Below are positions 17,978-28,023 of a DNA stretch of 64,000 bases, one piece after another. This stretch comes from Streptomyces sp. NBC_01716 (lineage in GTDB: Bacteria; Actinomycetota; Actinomycetes; Streptomycetales; Streptomycetaceae), in the NCBI RefSeq assembly GCF_036248275.1, contig NZ_CP109181.1:3534001-3598000 (forward strand), written 5' to 3'. Below the pieces are notes generated by a model. The model made no database searches. It worked only from the letters and a program-made list of their open reading frames with translations, and was not told the origin of the DNA. Position 1 is the stretch's first letter. Each line of letters starts with the position of its first letter. The translations under genes were made by a program, and so were the position numbers.

Positions 17978-18421
17978 ATGCTTCGGGTGCTGATGATTCT
18001 GGTGCCGCTGGCTCTCAGCATCTATGCCTTCATCGACTGCATCACCACCGACGAGAAGGACATCCGTCATATCCCCAAGCCCATCTGGGCCATCCTCGTG
18101 CTGCTCTTCCCACTGGTGGGATCGATCGCGTGGCTGATCGTGGGCCGGAAGCCCGGTACCGGCGCGGGGCCGGCGGGGCGGCGGGGCGGATGGGTGGCGC
18201 CGGACGACAACCCCGACTTCCTCAAGTCCCTTGAGGAGGACGGCAGGAAGACCGGCAAGAAGGACGGCGCGAGCGACCGGGCCGCCAAGGACGGGACGGA
18301 GCCGGACACGGACGCCGTGGCCGAGCTGGAGCGGCGTGAGGCCGATCTGCGGCGCCGCGAGGCGGAGATCGAGCGCCGCGAGAAGGGCGGCAGCGCCGAC
18401 GACGCCCCGCCGGCGAGCTGA
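17978..18421 (+). CDS. PLDc_N domain membrane protein
   Basis: A 147-aa protein. Two N-terminal membrane helices ([18 protein letters not shown] and [20 protein letters not shown]) separated by a charged turn, then GRKP, match the phospholipase D N-terminal-like (PLDc_N) domain. No catalytic HKD motif follows. The C-terminal half is soluble, highly charged and probably coiled coil ([20 protein letters not shown]). The function is unknown. A strong terminator follows. Confidence 0.85.
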   Translation: MLRVLMILVPLALSIYAFIDCITTDEKDIRHIPKPIWAILVLLFPLVGSIAWLIVGRKPGTGAGPAGRRGGWVAPDDNPDFLKSLEEDGRKTGKKDGASDRAAKDGTEPDTDAVAELERREADLRRREAEIERREKGGSADDAPPAS

Positions 18422-18436
18422 CCCGCGTACGACGAG

Positions 18437-18474
18437 AGCGGCGCGCCCCCGGTGATCCTGGGGGGCGCGCCGCT
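18437..18474. terminator. Bidirectional intrinsic terminator
   Basis: A 14-bp stem, AGCGGCGCGCCCCC at 18437-18450 and GGGGGCGCGCCGCT at 18461-18474, followed by GTTTCGTT. It separates the convergent PLDc_N and ccsB genes. Confidence 0.85.
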
Positions 18475-18491
18475 GTTTCGTTGCCGCGCGG

Positions 18492-19583
18492 TCAAACGCC
18501 CGCGTACGAGTGCTTTCCGGTGACGAAGATGTTGACGCCGTAGTAGTTGAACAGCCAGCAGCCGAAGGCGACCAGCGCCAGCGTGGCCGCCTTGCGGCCC
18601 TTCCAGCCCGCCGTGGCGCGCGCGTGCAGGTAACAGGCGTACGCGACCCAGGTGATGAAGGACCAGACCTCCTTGGGGTCCCAGCCCCAGTAGCGGCCCC
18701 AGGCGTCGCCGGCCCAGATCGCGCCCGCGATGATCGTGAAGGTCCAGAGCGGGAAGACGGCGGCGTTCACGCGGTACGAGAACTTGTCGAGCGTGGCTGC
18801 GGCGGGCAGGCGCTCCATGACGGAGGACCACGCGCGGCCTACGGTGGCGCCCCGGGCGATCTTGGACTCGTACACGTCGCGCAGCAGGTAGAAGAGCGTG
18901 CCCACGGCACCGAGGTAGAAGACCGCGCCGCAGAAGATCGCGGTGGAGACGTGGATCCAGAGCCAGTACGAGTGGAGCGCCGGGACCAGCTGGTCGCTGT
19001 CGGTGTAGAGGACGGTCGTCGCGATGCCCAGATTGAGCAGGACCGTGGTGACCAGGGGCAGTCCGATCCAGCGGACGTTCTTCTTCGCGAGGAGGAAGGC
19101 GAGGTACGTGCCGACCGCCACCGTCGAGAAGGTGGTGGAGAACTCGTACATGTTGCCCCACGGCGCGCGCTGCACCGCCATCGCGCGACTGATGACACCG
19201 ACGGCCTCCAGCAGGAAGCCGAGGACGGTCATGGAGACGGCGATACGTCCGTACAGGTCGCCCTTGAGGGAATCGCCCGCCGCGCCGGGGCCGTCGGGTA
19301 CGTCGCGGAGCCCGGCCGCCGAGCGTGTGATGACCTTGGGCCGCTCCAGGACGGCGGTGCCGCCGCCCTTCTCCTTCTCCGCCGTGCGCACCTCGACCGT
19401 GGCTGCGGCCTTCGCGCCGGCGCCGGTCAGCGCGGCGGCGGTGCGGCCGACCTTGCTGCGGCTGCCCGCGACCCACTCGACGATATGGGCGAAGAAGGCC
19501 AGGGTGTAGACGGCCATGGACGAATAGACCAGCACATTGGCGGTGTGCGCCAGGCTCTCGTTGGTGGTGGCGGCGAGGTTCAC
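18492..19583 (-). CDS. ccsB: Cytochrome c biogenesis protein CcsB (heme handling)
   Basis: A 363-aa membrane protein of the CcsA/ResC family. The heme-binding WWD-type motif appears as WGRYWGWDPKEVWSFITW, and flanking histidines are found in PALHSYWLWIHV and elsewhere. With ResB it exports heme and attaches it to apocytochromes c (system II). It starts at GTG 19583, overlapping the resB stop as GTGA. The N-terminal 120 residues contain a variable charged loop. It is the last gene of the four-gene operon. Confidence 0.93.
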   Translation of the reverse strand: MNLAATTNESLAHTANVLVYSSMAVYTLAFFAHIVEWVAGSRSKVGRTAAALTGAGAKAAATVEVRTAEKEKGGGTAVLERPKVITRSAAGLRDVPDGPGAAGDSLKGDLYGRIAVSMTVLGFLLEAVGVISRAMAVQRAPWGNMYEFSTTFSTVAVGTYLAFLLAKKNVRWIGLPLVTTVLLNLGIATTVLYTDSDQLVPALHSYWLWIHVSTAIFCGAVFYLGAVGTLFYLLRDVYESKIARGATVGRAWSSVMERLPAAATLDKFSYRVNAAVFPLWTFTIIAGAIWAGDAWGRYWGWDPKEVWSFITWVAYACYLHARATAGWKGRKAATLALVAFGCWLFNYYGVNIFVTGKHSYAGV

Positions 19584-21478
19584 TTCTCAGCCCCTTCGAC
19601 AGGCTCTCCGGTAGTGGCGGCGGCGGTTTTGTCTGGAACGTCCGTGTTGTCTTGCGCTTTTGGGGCCTCTTCGGGCGCGGGTGCAGCCGGTTCGGCCGGC
19701 TCAGGGGACTCGGCGGACTCGGCCGGCTTGGCCGACCCGGCCGGCGCCGTCGGCGCCTCGGCGTTGAGCGTCAGTGCCAGGTCACCGAGTTCCTCGGGGA
19801 GCCTGGCCGACTCGCTGCGCCCCAGCCCGGCCATCTCGATCACGGTGACGCCGTCCGCGCCCCGTACCGCGCGGACCCAGATCCGGCGCCGCTGGATGAA
19901 CAGCGAGCCCACGAGGCCGAGCACCGCCCCGATCGCGCCGGTGAGAGCGAGCCCGTTGCCGGGCTGCTGCGAGATCTGGAACGTCGCCCACTCCTTGATG
20001 TCCTTCTCGAAGGTCACCGAGCCCGCGCCGCCGGGCAGCTTCATCGTCTCGCCGGGCAGCAGCCGCTGCGCGAGCTTGTTGCCGTCGGCGTCCTTGAACT
20101 GCTTCATCTTGCTGGTGTCCAGCTGGTACACGTTCTGCGGCAGTCCGGAGTCGACGCCGAGGCTGCCCACGTAACCGGTGAGCGCCAGTACGGGGAAGTC
20201 CAGTTCGGGGAACTGGGAGAACATGTTCCCGTTGCCCTTGCCCGCGAACGTCGGGACGAAGAAGGCGTTGAAGCCGAGCTGCTGCTTCTTGCCCTTACTG
20301 TCGCGGTAGCCGTCCATCACCTTGATCGCGCCGGTCGAGGTGATGTTGTTGTCGATCGGCAGGAGCGGGGTCGCGCCCTTGAAGACGACCTTGCCCTTGC
20401 CGTCGCGGACGGTGAGGACGGGCGCGTAGCCGTGGCCGATCAGATAGACCTTCGAACCCTTGACCTCCAGCGGTTCGTTGACCTCGACGACCGCCTTGCG
20501 CTCCTTGGCGCCCGCGCCCGCCTCCGTCGTGTAGCTGACGTGGGCCTCGAACTCGCGGGCGGTGCCGACCTGCGGTCCGTTGCGCTCGAAGGTGCCGACG
20601 AACTTGTCGAGGCTGAAGCTGAACGGCTCCAGGTCGTCGGTGTCGTACATGGAGCCGGACTTGAAGTCGTCGTACTGCGTCAGGGTGTTGGAGAAGCCGT
20701 CGCCCTCCAGGATCAGCTTTCCGCCCTCGGACTTGAAGAGCTGCCCGGTGGCGAAGGCCACCAGCATCACGATCAGCGCGACATGGAAGAGCAGATTGCC
20801 CGCCTCGCGGAGGTAGCCCTTCTCGGCGGCGACCGCGTCCCCGGCGGTGTGCGCGCGGAAGCGCCGCCGCTTGAGCATCGCGAGCGCGGCCTCGCGGGCC
20901 TCATCCGGCTCGGCGGTCGTACGCCAGGTCGTGTACGCGGGAAGCCTGTTGAGCCGCTTGGGGGCGGCCGGCGGACGGCCGCGCAACTGCCCGACGAACT
21001 GCCAGCTGCGCGGCACGATGCAGCCGATGAGCGAGATGAACAGGAGCAGATAGATCGCCGAGAACCACACCGAGCTGTAGACGTCGAACAGCTGGAGCTT
21101 GTCGTAGATCGGCGTGACCGTCTCGTGCTTCTCCTGGAACGTCTGGACCTTGAGCTCGTCGACGCTGTTCTGCGGGATGAGCGAGCCGGGGATGGCGGCG
21201 AGCGACAGCAGGAAGAGCAGGATCAGCGCGACGCGCATGGAGGTGAGCTGACGCCAGAACCAGCGGATCCAGCCGATCGGGCCGAGGCCGGCGCCGCCGA
21301 CGGCGGACTCCTCGCGGGGCGCGGTTGACAGCTGCGATCCGGCGGCGCCGAGTTCGCGGGCCTCCCGCGCCTCGGGGGCCTCAGGGGCTTCTGGCGCCTC
21401 GTGCGTCTCCTGCGCCTCGGGTGTGGTCCCGGCCTCCGACTCCTCCGAGGCCGCGGCTGTCGTCTCTGTCTTGCTCAT
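19580..21478 (-). CDS. resB: Cytochrome c biogenesis protein ResB (Ccs1)
   Basis: A 632-aa membrane protein, partner of CcsB in system II heme ligation. It has early transmembrane helices (MRVALILLFLLSLAAIPGSL, then VWFSAIYLLLFISLIGC), GNLLFHVALIVMLVAFA with a conserved histidine, a large outer domain, and a last helix near LALTGAIGAVLGLVGSLF. Both ends carry long Ala/Glu/Pro-rich low-complexity tails, unusual but common in actinomycetes. It lies 4 bp after ccdA and overlaps ccsB. Confidence 0.92.
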   Translation of the reverse strand: MSKTETTAAASEESEAGTTPEAQETHEAPEAPEAPEAREARELGAAGSQLSTAPREESAVGGAGLGPIGWIRWFWRQLTSMRVALILLFLLSLAAIPGSLIPQNSVDELKVQTFQEKHETVTPIYDKLQLFDVYSSVWFSAIYLLLFISLIGCIVPRSWQFVGQLRGRPPAAPKRLNRLPAYTTWRTTAEPDEAREAALAMLKRRRFRAHTAGDAVAAEKGYLREAGNLLFHVALIVMLVAFATGQLFKSEGGKLILEGDGFSNTLTQYDDFKSGSMYDTDDLEPFSFSLDKFVGTFERNGPQVGTAREFEAHVSYTTEAGAGAKERKAVVEVNEPLEVKGSKVYLIGHGYAPVLTVRDGKGKVVFKGATPLLPIDNNITSTGAIKVMDGYRDSKGKKQQLGFNAFFVPTFAGKGNGNMFSQFPELDFPVLALTGYVGSLGVDSGLPQNVYQLDTSKMKQFKDADGNKLAQRLLPGETMKLPGGAGSVTFEKDIKEWATFQISQQPGNGLALTGAIGAVLGLVGSLFIQRRRIWVRAVRGADGVTVIEMAGLGRSESARLPEELGDLALTLNAEAPTAPAGSAKPAESAESPEPAEPAAPAPEEAPKAQDNTDVPDKTAAATTGEPVEGAEK

Positions 21479-21482
21479 GGAA

Positions 21483-22247
21483 CTAGATCCCCACCGTGAA
21501 GCCGTTGGTCCACGTCTGCATGTCTTGCATGATGCTGTCCCACACGCCGGTCACCAGCAGCACCCCGGTCGCGATCATCATCACGCCGCCGGTCCGCATC
21601 ACCCACACGTAGTGGCGCTTGACCCAGCCGAACAGACCGAGCGCCTTGCGGAACGCCACGGCGGCGACCACGAAGGGCACCCCGAGGCCGACGCAGTACG
21701 CGACGGTCAGTATGGCCCCTCGTCCCGCGGTCGCCTGGTCGAAGGCCAGCATGTTCACGGAGGTGAGCGTCGGGCCGATGCACGGCGTCCAGCCGACCCC
21801 GAACAGCGCGCCCAGCAGCGGGGCACCGACCAGACCGGACACCGGCCGCTTGTGGAGCCGGAATTCGCGCTGCGTGAGCCAGGGCAGCAGCCCCATGAAG
21901 AACACGCCCATCGCGATCATGAGCACACCGAGGATGCGCGAGATGACCGTCCGGTTGTCCTGGAGGGTGCTGCCGAAGTAGCCGAAGAGCGCGCCGCCGG
22001 AGACGAAGACCGCGGTGAAGCCGACGATGAACAGGACCGCGCCGGCGACCATCCGCCCGCGCCGGGCGTCACCCAGATCGGTGCCGCTGATGCCCGTGAC
22101 GTACGACAGGTAACCCGGTACGAGCGGCAGCACGCACGGCGAGAAGAACGAGACCAGACCACCCAGCAGCGCGATCGGCAGCGCGAGCAGCAGTGCCCCG
22201 CTGAAGACCGTCTCATTCATGCCGGGAACCGCGGCGAGAACCTCCAC
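21483..22247 (-). CDS. ccdA: Cytochrome c biogenesis protein CcdA
   Basis: A 254-aa protein with six membrane helices of the CcdA/DsbD family. It carries electrons across the membrane to keep apocytochrome thiols reduced. The two redox cysteines are in SPCVLPLVPGYLSYV and GWTPCIGP, both present. The start may be GTG 22247 or ATG 22220; the former is 4 bp past the thioredoxin gene stop. Together with the adjacent thioredoxin lipoprotein it supplies reductant to the ResB/CcsB complex. Confidence 0.92.
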   Translation of the reverse strand: MEVLAAVPGMNETVFSGALLLALPIALLGGLVSFFSPCVLPLVPGYLSYVTGISGTDLGDARRGRMVAGAVLFIVGFTAVFVSGGALFGYFGSTLQDNRTVISRILGVLMIAMGVFFMGLLPWLTQREFRLHKRPVSGLVGAPLLGALFGVGWTPCIGPTLTSVNMLAFDQATAGRGAILTVAYCVGLGVPFVVAAVAFRKALGLFGWVKRHYVWVMRTGGVMMIATGVLLVTGVWDSIMQDMQTWTNGFTVGI

Positions 22248-22251
22248 GGGA

Positions 22252-22881
22252 TCACTTCTCCGCGATCAGCGGGTCGATCATCTCGCGCAGCTTCTTGTCG
22301 TCGAGCGCCTTGAGCGAGCGGGCCGCGATCTTCCCGTCCCGGTCGAGCACGATCGTGGAGGGGATGGCCTGCGGATTGAGACTGCCCTTGGGGAAGCCGT
22401 TGACGATGAGCCGGCCCGCCGGGTCGTAGATGCTCGGGTACGTGACGCCGTAGTCCTTCTCGAAGGCTATGGCCGAGCCCTTGTTGGCGTCGCGGGCGTT
22501 GAGCCCGACGAAGGCGACGTCCTGGCCCTTGGCCTCGGTCTCCTTGGCGACCTTCGCGAAGTACGGCGCCTCGGCGCGGCAGGGTCCGCACCAGGAGCCC
22601 CAGACGTTGAGCACGACGACCTGGCCCTTGAGGTCGGCCACATCGAGCTGCTTGCCTTCGAGCGTCTCGCCGGCGATCTCGTTGACCGGCTTGCGGTCGG
22701 CCTTGGCGACGGTCTGCACCCCGCCGGTGTTCGTCACGAAGTTGGTGTCACCGCCGCCGCCGGACGTGGCGCCACCGCCGCACGCCGTCAGGGTGAGCAT
22801 GGCCGCCGCCGCGACAGCGGCCGGAAGCAGGGCGCGTGGGCGCCTTTTCGAGCGGCTTCGGGGGGCTCGGCCAAAGTTCAT
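22252..22881 (-). CDS. TlpA/ResA-type thioredoxin lipoprotein
   Basis: A 209-aa exported thioredoxin. The N-terminus has an arginine-rich start, a hydrophobic stretch and a lipobox LTAC with the lipidated cysteine at C34. The active site WCGPC is at residues 97-101, followed by the usual EAPYFAKVA and a cis-proline region AIPSTIVLDRDGKIAAR. It reduces apocytochrome c cysteines for heme attachment using electrons from CcdA. It is the first gene of the cytochrome c maturation operon. Confidence 0.93.
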   Translation of the reverse strand: MNFGRAPRSRSKRRPRALLPAAVAAAAMLTLTACGGGATSGGGGDTNFVTNTGGVQTVAKADRKPVNEIAGETLEGKQLDVADLKGQVVVLNVWGSWCGPCRAEAPYFAKVAKETEAKGQDVAFVGLNARDANKGSAIAFEKDYGVTYPSIYDPAGRLIVNGFPKGSLNPQAIPSTIVLDRDGKIAARSLKALDDKKLREMIDPLIAEK

Positions 22882-22991
22882 GTGAAAAGTTTCGCATGGG
22901 CCATTCAGGGATCTTCTTCGCCCCCCTCGCTGCCGGGAAACGCCCTGTCAGCGGCCTGGCCCCGACCCGTGGAGCCAGGTCTTCGGCGACC

Positions 22992-24245
22992 TCAGGCCGC
23001 TTTGAAGAAGGTGTTCCAGCCGCCGGCCGGAGCCTGGCCGACCTCCAGCGTACGGAGTTTGGTGAGCACCGCCGGGTTCTGGACGTCGAGCCAGTCCGTG
23101 AACTGCCGGAAGGACACGAGCCGTACGTCCTTCTTGCCCGCCATCCCCTTCAGCGCTTCTTCGACCGCATCCATATATATGCCGCCGTTCCACTCCTCGA
23201 AGTGATTCCCTATGAAGAAAGGGGCGCGATTCGACTCGTACGCGCGGTTGAATCCGGCGAGATACGCTTCGGTGGCCTGCTTGCGCCAGCCCGGATAATT
23301 CGCGGGAACACCCTTGGTCGAATTTCCCGACTGATTGGCGAGGATGTTGTAGTCCATCGACAGCACCTCGAAGGAATGCCCGGGGAACGGGACGCCCTGG
23401 AGCGGCAGATCCCATAGGCCCTGCCGCTTCTCCGGCCACATCTGCCGGCCGCCCGGCGAGCTGGCGTCGTAGCGCCAGCCCATCTTGGCCGCCGTGGGCA
23501 GCAGCCTGTCCTGGCCGAGCAGACAGGGCGTACGGCCGCCGACCAGCTCCTTGCGGTAGTCGAAAGGCAGCGGGTCGAGGTCCTTCCAGCCGCTGTTGGT
23601 CTTCCATTCGGTGACGAAGCCGATGGCCTGTTCGGTCTCGTCGCGCCACTGCTTCGGCGACCAGTTGCCGACGGAGCCCGATCCCCCGCAGAAGTGCCCG
23701 TTGAAGTGGGTACCTATCTCATGGCCTTCGAGCCAGGCCCGGCGTATGTACTTCAGCGTGTCCTTGATGTGCGCGTCGGTGAGATAACCGATGTCGGAGG
23801 CGCCGACGGCGTTGCCGGGCGGGCGGTAGAGCGTCTTCTTCGACTCCGGCAGCAGATAGACGCCGGAGAGGAAGAACGTCATCGCCGCGCCGTGGTCCTC
23901 GGCGAGGTCGAGGAAGCGCGGGAAGAGACCGTTGCCGACTTCGCCCGCGCCGTCCCAGGAGAAGACCACGAACTGCGGCGGGGTCTCGCCCGGTTCGAGC
24001 GGTACCGGCGCGGGCGGCTGGTGCGGCTGCTTTCCGGTGTCGGCCGTGGAACCGTCACCGATCATCCGCACATTCTTCTCACTCGGCCCGGGACTCGGCC
24101 GGCCACTTCCCTTGTCTCCTGTCCCGCCCGTGTCCGATCCGGCATTGCCGGTCGCGCCCCCGTCGTTACCGCAGCCCCCGATTCCGATTGCGGCCGCTGC
24201 CCCAATTCCGGCTCCGAGCAGGCTCCTTCGGCTCATGCCGCGCAT
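22992..24245 (-). CDS. Tat-exported lipoprotein with polysaccharide-deacetylase-like domain
   Basis: A 417-aa protein. The N-terminus has a twin-arginine pattern (SRRSLLG), a hydrophobic run and GIGGC, so it is probably a Tat-exported lipoprotein. The mature part starts with a Pro/Ser/Gly-rich linker. The domain resembles NodB polysaccharide deacetylases: VVFSWDGAGE where these have TFDDG, and EIGTHFNGHFC with the HxxxH-like metal site. The first metal-binding aspartate pair is changed to WDG, so activity is doubtful. I chose ATG 24245, which has GGGGACG upstream. It probably acts on cell-wall or surface glycans. Confidence 0.75.
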   Translation of the reverse strand: MRGMSRRSLLGAGIGAAAAIGIGGCGNDGGATGNAGSDTGGTGDKGSGRPSPGPSEKNVRMIGDGSTADTGKQPHQPPAPVPLEPGETPPQFVVFSWDGAGEVGNGLFPRFLDLAEDHGAAMTFFLSGVYLLPESKKTLYRPPGNAVGASDIGYLTDAHIKDTLKYIRRAWLEGHEIGTHFNGHFCGGSGSVGNWSPKQWRDETEQAIGFVTEWKTNSGWKDLDPLPFDYRKELVGGRTPCLLGQDRLLPTAAKMGWRYDASSPGGRQMWPEKRQGLWDLPLQGVPFPGHSFEVLSMDYNILANQSGNSTKGVPANYPGWRKQATEAYLAGFNRAYESNRAPFFIGNHFEEWNGGIYMDAVEEALKGMAGKKDVRLVSFRQFTDWLDVQNPAVLTKLRTLEVGQAPAGGWNTFFKAA

Positions 24246-24402
24246 TTCGTCCCCATCCGCGCTCGCCCATGTCACGTCCGCCGGTCATGCGGACGACAAC
24301 ACGTTAGATGGCACAGGGAACTCACAGGTTCCAGGAATGGGTAAAGCATTGACCTGTAACAGCGGATGTGACATTCACCGGGGACCGTGCGCAATTGGCC
24401 GA

Positions 24403-25080
24403 CTACGCACCGAAGGCTTTCGACGCGCCCTTCACCGGTTTGGCACCGGCGAGAAGATGCGCGGGTACGAGATCACGCGCCGGTTCCGTATAGGCGACGG
24501 AGACCAGCTTCTCCCCCTCGTACGTGAACGTCGTCAGGGACGCGAGCGTGCACTCCCTGCGGCGCGGGTCGTGCCACAGCCTGCGGCGTTCGAAGTAGCT
24601 GCGCACGATCCAGATCGGCAGCTGGTGGCTGACGCACACGGCCTCGTGTCCGAGGGCCTGGTCGCGCGCCTCCGCCAGGGCGTCCTTCATCCGGGCGACC
24701 TGGTCGACGTACGCCTCACCCCAGGAGGGCCGGAAGGGGTTGGTGAGATAGCGCCAGTTGGCGGGCGAGCGCAGCGCGCCGTCGCCGACACCGAAGGTCT
24801 TGCCCTCGAAGACGTTCGCGGCCTCGATGAGGCGGTCGTCGGTGTGCAGGGTCAGACCGTGGGACTTGGCGACGGGCAGCGCGGTCTCCTGGGCGCGCTC
24901 CAGCGGGGAGGCCACCACATAGGTGATGTCGCGGCCCGCCAGGTGCTCGGCGACGCGGTCGGCCATCTTCCGGCCGAGTTCGGAGAGGTGGTAGCCGTCG
25001 CGGCGGCCGTAGAGGACCCCGTCGGGATTGTGGACCTCTCCGTGCCGTACGACATGGACGACGGTGGACTCGGCGCTCAT
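24403..25080 (-). CDS. Histidine phosphatase family protein
   Basis: A 225-aa phosphoglycerate-mutase-like phosphatase. The catalytic RHGE motif is in [14 protein letters not shown], and the second histidine lies in CVSHQLPI; both are intact, unlike in the protein at 47368. The substrate is not known. The ATG overlaps the hemL stop (ATGA), so it is translated together with hemL, an arrangement I recall as usual in Streptomyces. Confidence 0.88.
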   Translation of the reverse strand: MSAESTVVHVVRHGEVHNPDGVLYGRRDGYHLSELGRKMADRVAEHLAGRDITYVVASPLERAQETALPVAKSHGLTLHTDDRLIEAANVFEGKTFGVGDGALRSPANWRYLTNPFRPSWGEAYVDQVARMKDALAEARDQALGHEAVCVSHQLPIWIVRSYFERRRLWHDPRRRECTLASLTTFTYEGEKLVSVAYTEPARDLVPAHLLAGAKPVKGASKAFGA

Positions 25081-26399
25081 GCGTTCACTCCGCTCTCGGT
25101 CGCCTCCGCGGCCGCGCGGGCGGCGGCCGGCAGGGCGGCGGCGACGCGCTCGACCGCGCGGTCGTCGTGGGCGGTGGAGACGAACCAGGACTCGAAGGCG
25201 GACGGCGGCAGATAGACGCCGTCGGCGAGCATCGAGTGGAAGAAGGCGGTGAAGCGGAAAGCCTCCTGCCGCTTGGCGTCCTCGTAGTCGCGGACCTCGT
25301 CGGCGGTGAAGAACACGGAGAACATGTTGCCCGCCGTCTGCACCCGGTGCGCGACACCCTCCTTACCGAGGGCGTCGCTCACCAGCCCGCGGATCTCGGC
25401 CGACACGGCGTCGACCTTCGCGTACGCCGCGTCGTCCAGCAGCCGCAGCTGAGCGAGCCCGGCGGCGGTGGCGACGGGATTCCCCGAGAGCGTGCCGGCC
25501 TGGTAGACGGGACCGGCGGGCGCGAGGTGCGCCATGACGTCGGCGCGACCGCCGAAGGCCGCAGCGGGGAATCCGCCGCCCATGACCTTGCCGAAGGTCA
25601 TCAGGTCGGGCGCGACGCCGTCGATGCCGTACCAGCCGGCCTTCGACGTACGGAATCCGGTCATCACCTCGTCGGAGATGTAGAGCGCGCCGTCCTGCGC
25701 GCACAGCGCCTTGAGCCCGGCGTTGAATCCGTCACGCGGCGGCACGACGCCCATGTTCCCCGGCGAGGCCTCGGTGATCACGCAGGCGATCTCGCCGGGG
25801 TGCGCGGCGAAGGCCGCGCGGACGGCGTCCAGGTCGTTGTACGGCAGTACGACGGTGTCCCCGGCCTGCGCGCCGGTCACTCCGGGCGTGTCGGGCAGCC
25901 CGAACGTCGCGACGCCGGAGCCGGCGGCGGCCAGCAGCGCGTCCACGTGCCCGTGGTAGCAGCCGGCGAACTTCACGATCTTCGCGCAGCCGGTGAACCC
26001 GCGGGCGAGCCGGATCGCCGACATGGTGGCCTCGGTGCCGGACGACACGAGCCGTACCTGCTCGACGGGCGCGACCCGGGCGACGATCTCCTCGGCGAGC
26101 GCGACCTCGCCCTCACCGGGCGTACCGAAGGACGTACCGCGCGCGACGGCGGCCTGGACGGCCTCGATGACCTCGGGCCGCGCGTGCCCGAGGATCATCG
26201 GCCCCCAGGAACAGACGAGGTCGACATAGTCGCGCCCGTCGGCGTCGGTGAGGTACGGACCATCACCGGACACCATGAACCGGGGCGTACCGCCCACGGC
26301 CCGGAAGGCACGGACGGGAGAGTTCACGCCGCCGGGCGTCACGATCGACGCACGGTCGAAAAGCGCCTGCGAAACGGGGGCTTCGTATGAATACGACAC
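25077..26399 (-). CDS. hemL: Glutamate-1-semialdehyde 2,1-aminomutase
   Basis: A 440-aa PLP enzyme that makes 5-aminolevulinate from glutamate-1-semialdehyde in the C5 heme/tetrapyrrole pathway. [16 protein letters not shown] at the N-terminus, the YHGHVDALL segment, DEVMTGFR and the PLP-lysine motif [16 protein letters not shown] are all conserved. The start is GTG 26399 with AGGA upstream. Tetrapyrroles feed both heme for the nearby cytochrome c operon and cobalamin. Confidence 0.96.
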   Translation of the reverse strand: MSYSYEAPVSQALFDRASIVTPGGVNSPVRAFRAVGGTPRFMVSGDGPYLTDADGRDYVDLVCSWGPMILGHARPEVIEAVQAAVARGTSFGTPGEGEVALAEEIVARVAPVEQVRLVSSGTEATMSAIRLARGFTGCAKIVKFAGCYHGHVDALLAAAGSGVATFGLPDTPGVTGAQAGDTVVLPYNDLDAVRAAFAAHPGEIACVITEASPGNMGVVPPRDGFNAGLKALCAQDGALYISDEVMTGFRTSKAGWYGIDGVAPDLMTFGKVMGGGFPAAAFGGRADVMAHLAPAGPVYQAGTLSGNPVATAAGLAQLRLLDDAAYAKVDAVSAEIRGLVSDALGKEGVAHRVQTAGNMFSVFFTADEVRDYEDAKRQEAFRFTAFFHSMLADGVYLPPSAFESWFVSTAHDDRAVERVAAALPAAARAAAEATESGVNA

Positions 26400-26625
26400 T
26401 TTGGTCCTGATCTGCGATTCGGGGTCGGGTGGCCGGGACGAGGGATCTCAGCCACAGATGAGCGGGGCGCGAGGTCTCCTCGTATTACATAAGGGCGTCA
26501 ACGCGCTCGCGTCTGCGAAACTGGGGCGTCATAGGGGAAGCTCACGCAATCCATGGTGTCAGAGGCTTCGAAGTATCTGCGGACAGGTGTTTCACCGGTC
26601 GTCCGTGGGGGAGGTCACTGTCACG

Positions 26626-27267
26626 ATGATCGGGTTGCGCGGCCGGGGCTGCGAGTGGTCGGGTGGAGATATGCATCGCGGTGGCGGACTGGGCGAGGGG
26701 ACCGACGACCTCGGTCCCGACCCTGCCCGGCGGGGGAAACACCGGCGCCGCGAGCGAGAGGCCCGCGCGCAGCCTCCCGTCGGCAGCGGCGGCGACGGCG
26801 ACCGGCCTCCCGGAGGCGGGAGCGGCCGGGTGGGGGTGACGTACAAATACTTCGGCGCCCCGGACGGCGCGACGGCGGCCCGCGTCCCCATCTCGATGCG
26901 CCCTGAGGAACTGGGCGGCGACGAGCTGGGCATGGGCGGCATGTTCACCAAGATCAAGCCCGAGACGATAGCCGCGATGGTCCTCACGGGCATCCAGGGC
27001 ATGCCCCTGAACAAGGTCCCCCCACTCGAACTGGTGGTGCTGCACCCGGATTACGCGGTGGTCAAACTCCCGATGACGGTGGTGGACCCGCTGCGCGGCA
27101 TCGGCGAGGAATCGGTGGGAGCGGCGGCCTTCATCTGGTCCACGGTCCCGGACCGCGGCGGCCCGCGGGACGCGTTCAACGTCTACCAACTCCTCCACGA
27201 ATGGCAGGACTTCAGCCACCGCCTGCACGAGGCGGGGCATCAGCCGTACTGCTTGGTGTGGCCGTAG
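26626..27267 (+). CDS. Conserved hypothetical protein
   Basis: A 213-aa protein, divergent from hemL. The N-terminal 70 residues are a disordered Gly/Arg/Pro-rich stretch. The C-terminal 140 residues are globular, with LGGDELGMGGMFTKIKPET, GMPLNKVPPLELVVLHPDY and a closing QLLHEWQDFSHRLHEAGHQ. No family is recognised. The start is chosen at ATG 26626 with GGAGGT upstream; the frame is open earlier. No signal peptide or membrane helix is visible, so it is probably cytoplasmic. Confidence 0.7.
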   Translation: MIGLRGRGCEWSGGDMHRGGGLGEGTDDLGPDPARRGKHRRREREARAQPPVGSGGDGDRPPGGGSGRVGVTYKYFGAPDGATAARVPISMRPEELGGDELGMGGMFTKIKPETIAAMVLTGIQGMPLNKVPPLELVVLHPDYAVVKLPMTVVDPLRGIGEESVGAAAFIWSTVPDRGGPRDAFNVYQLLHEWQDFSHRLHEAGHQPYCLVWP

Positions 27268-27287
27268 GGCTGAGATACGCGAGGACG

Positions 27288-27309
27288 GGCGGAGCTTTCG
27301 GGCTCCGCC
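27288..27309 (+). terminator. Intrinsic terminator
   Basis: GGCGGAGC at 27288-27295 pairs with GCTCCGCC at 27302-27309, loop TTTCGG, 21 bp after the stop of the 213-aa gene. Confidence 0.65.
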
Positions 27310-27480
27310 TTCGTCATGTTCCAGGAGGGACCGTCGGCCGGCCGGCGCGCATCGAGGCACATGGGCGCCGCTTCATCGCGTCAGCGTTTCGCGAGCACCG
27401 GCCGGAAGTCGTCGACGGGCAGACGACTTCTCGTCCAAGTGACATTCTTGGGGTGCACGGAGGCGAAGGGGAGTTGACTC

Positions 27481-28023
27481 ATGCAGTGGACGGTTCATGG
27501 CGAGCGCCAGATTTACAGCAACCCGTGGGTGAATCTGTGGCTCGTGGATGTCCAGCAGCCGGACGGCCGCCGGTGGGAGCACCACGTCGTCCGGATGCGT
27601 CATCTAGCGGTCGCCGCCGTAGTGGACGACCAGAAGCGGGTGCTCATGATGTGGCGCCACCGCTTCGTCACGGACACGTGGGGCTGGGAACTGCCGATGG
27701 GCCTGATCGAGGCCGACGAGACGCCCGAAGAGGCAGCGGCGCGGGAGGTGGAGGAGGAAACCGGGTGGCGGGTGGAGTCCCTGAAGCCCCTGGTGTACGC
27801 GCAACCGGCCAACGGCATCACGGACTCGGAGCATCACGTCTTCCGCGCCGACTCCGCCACGTATGCGGGCCCGCCGACGGAGCTGAACGAGACGGACCGC
27901 ATCGAGTGGATCCCGCTCTCGGAAATCCGCGGAATGATCGACCGCCGCGAAGTCGTCAGCAGCGGGAGCCTGGTGGGGCTGCTGTACCTCCTGCTGGACG
28001 AGGCCACCAGCGCCGCCGATTAA
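27481..28023 (+). CDS. Nudix hydrolase
   Basis: A 180-aa Nudix enzyme. The catalytic box GLIEADETPEEAAAREVEEE followed by TGW fits Gx5Ex7REUxEExGU exactly. Such enzymes split nucleoside diphosphates linked to another group; the general shape (HHVVRMRHLAVAAVVDD, then ELPMGLIE) is near the ADP-sugar pyrophosphatase group. The ATG at 27481 follows AGGGGAG. It converges with the XRE/TPR regulator and overlaps it by 4 bp. It opens the accessory region. Confidence 0.92.
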   Translation: MQWTVHGERQIYSNPWVNLWLVDVQQPDGRRWEHHVVRMRHLAVAAVVDDQKRVLMMWRHRFVTDTWGWELPMGLIEADETPEEAAAREVEEETGWRVESLKPLVYAQPANGITDSEHHVFRADSATYAGPPTELNETDRIEWIPLSEIRGMIDRREVVSSGSLVGLLYLLLDEATSAAD

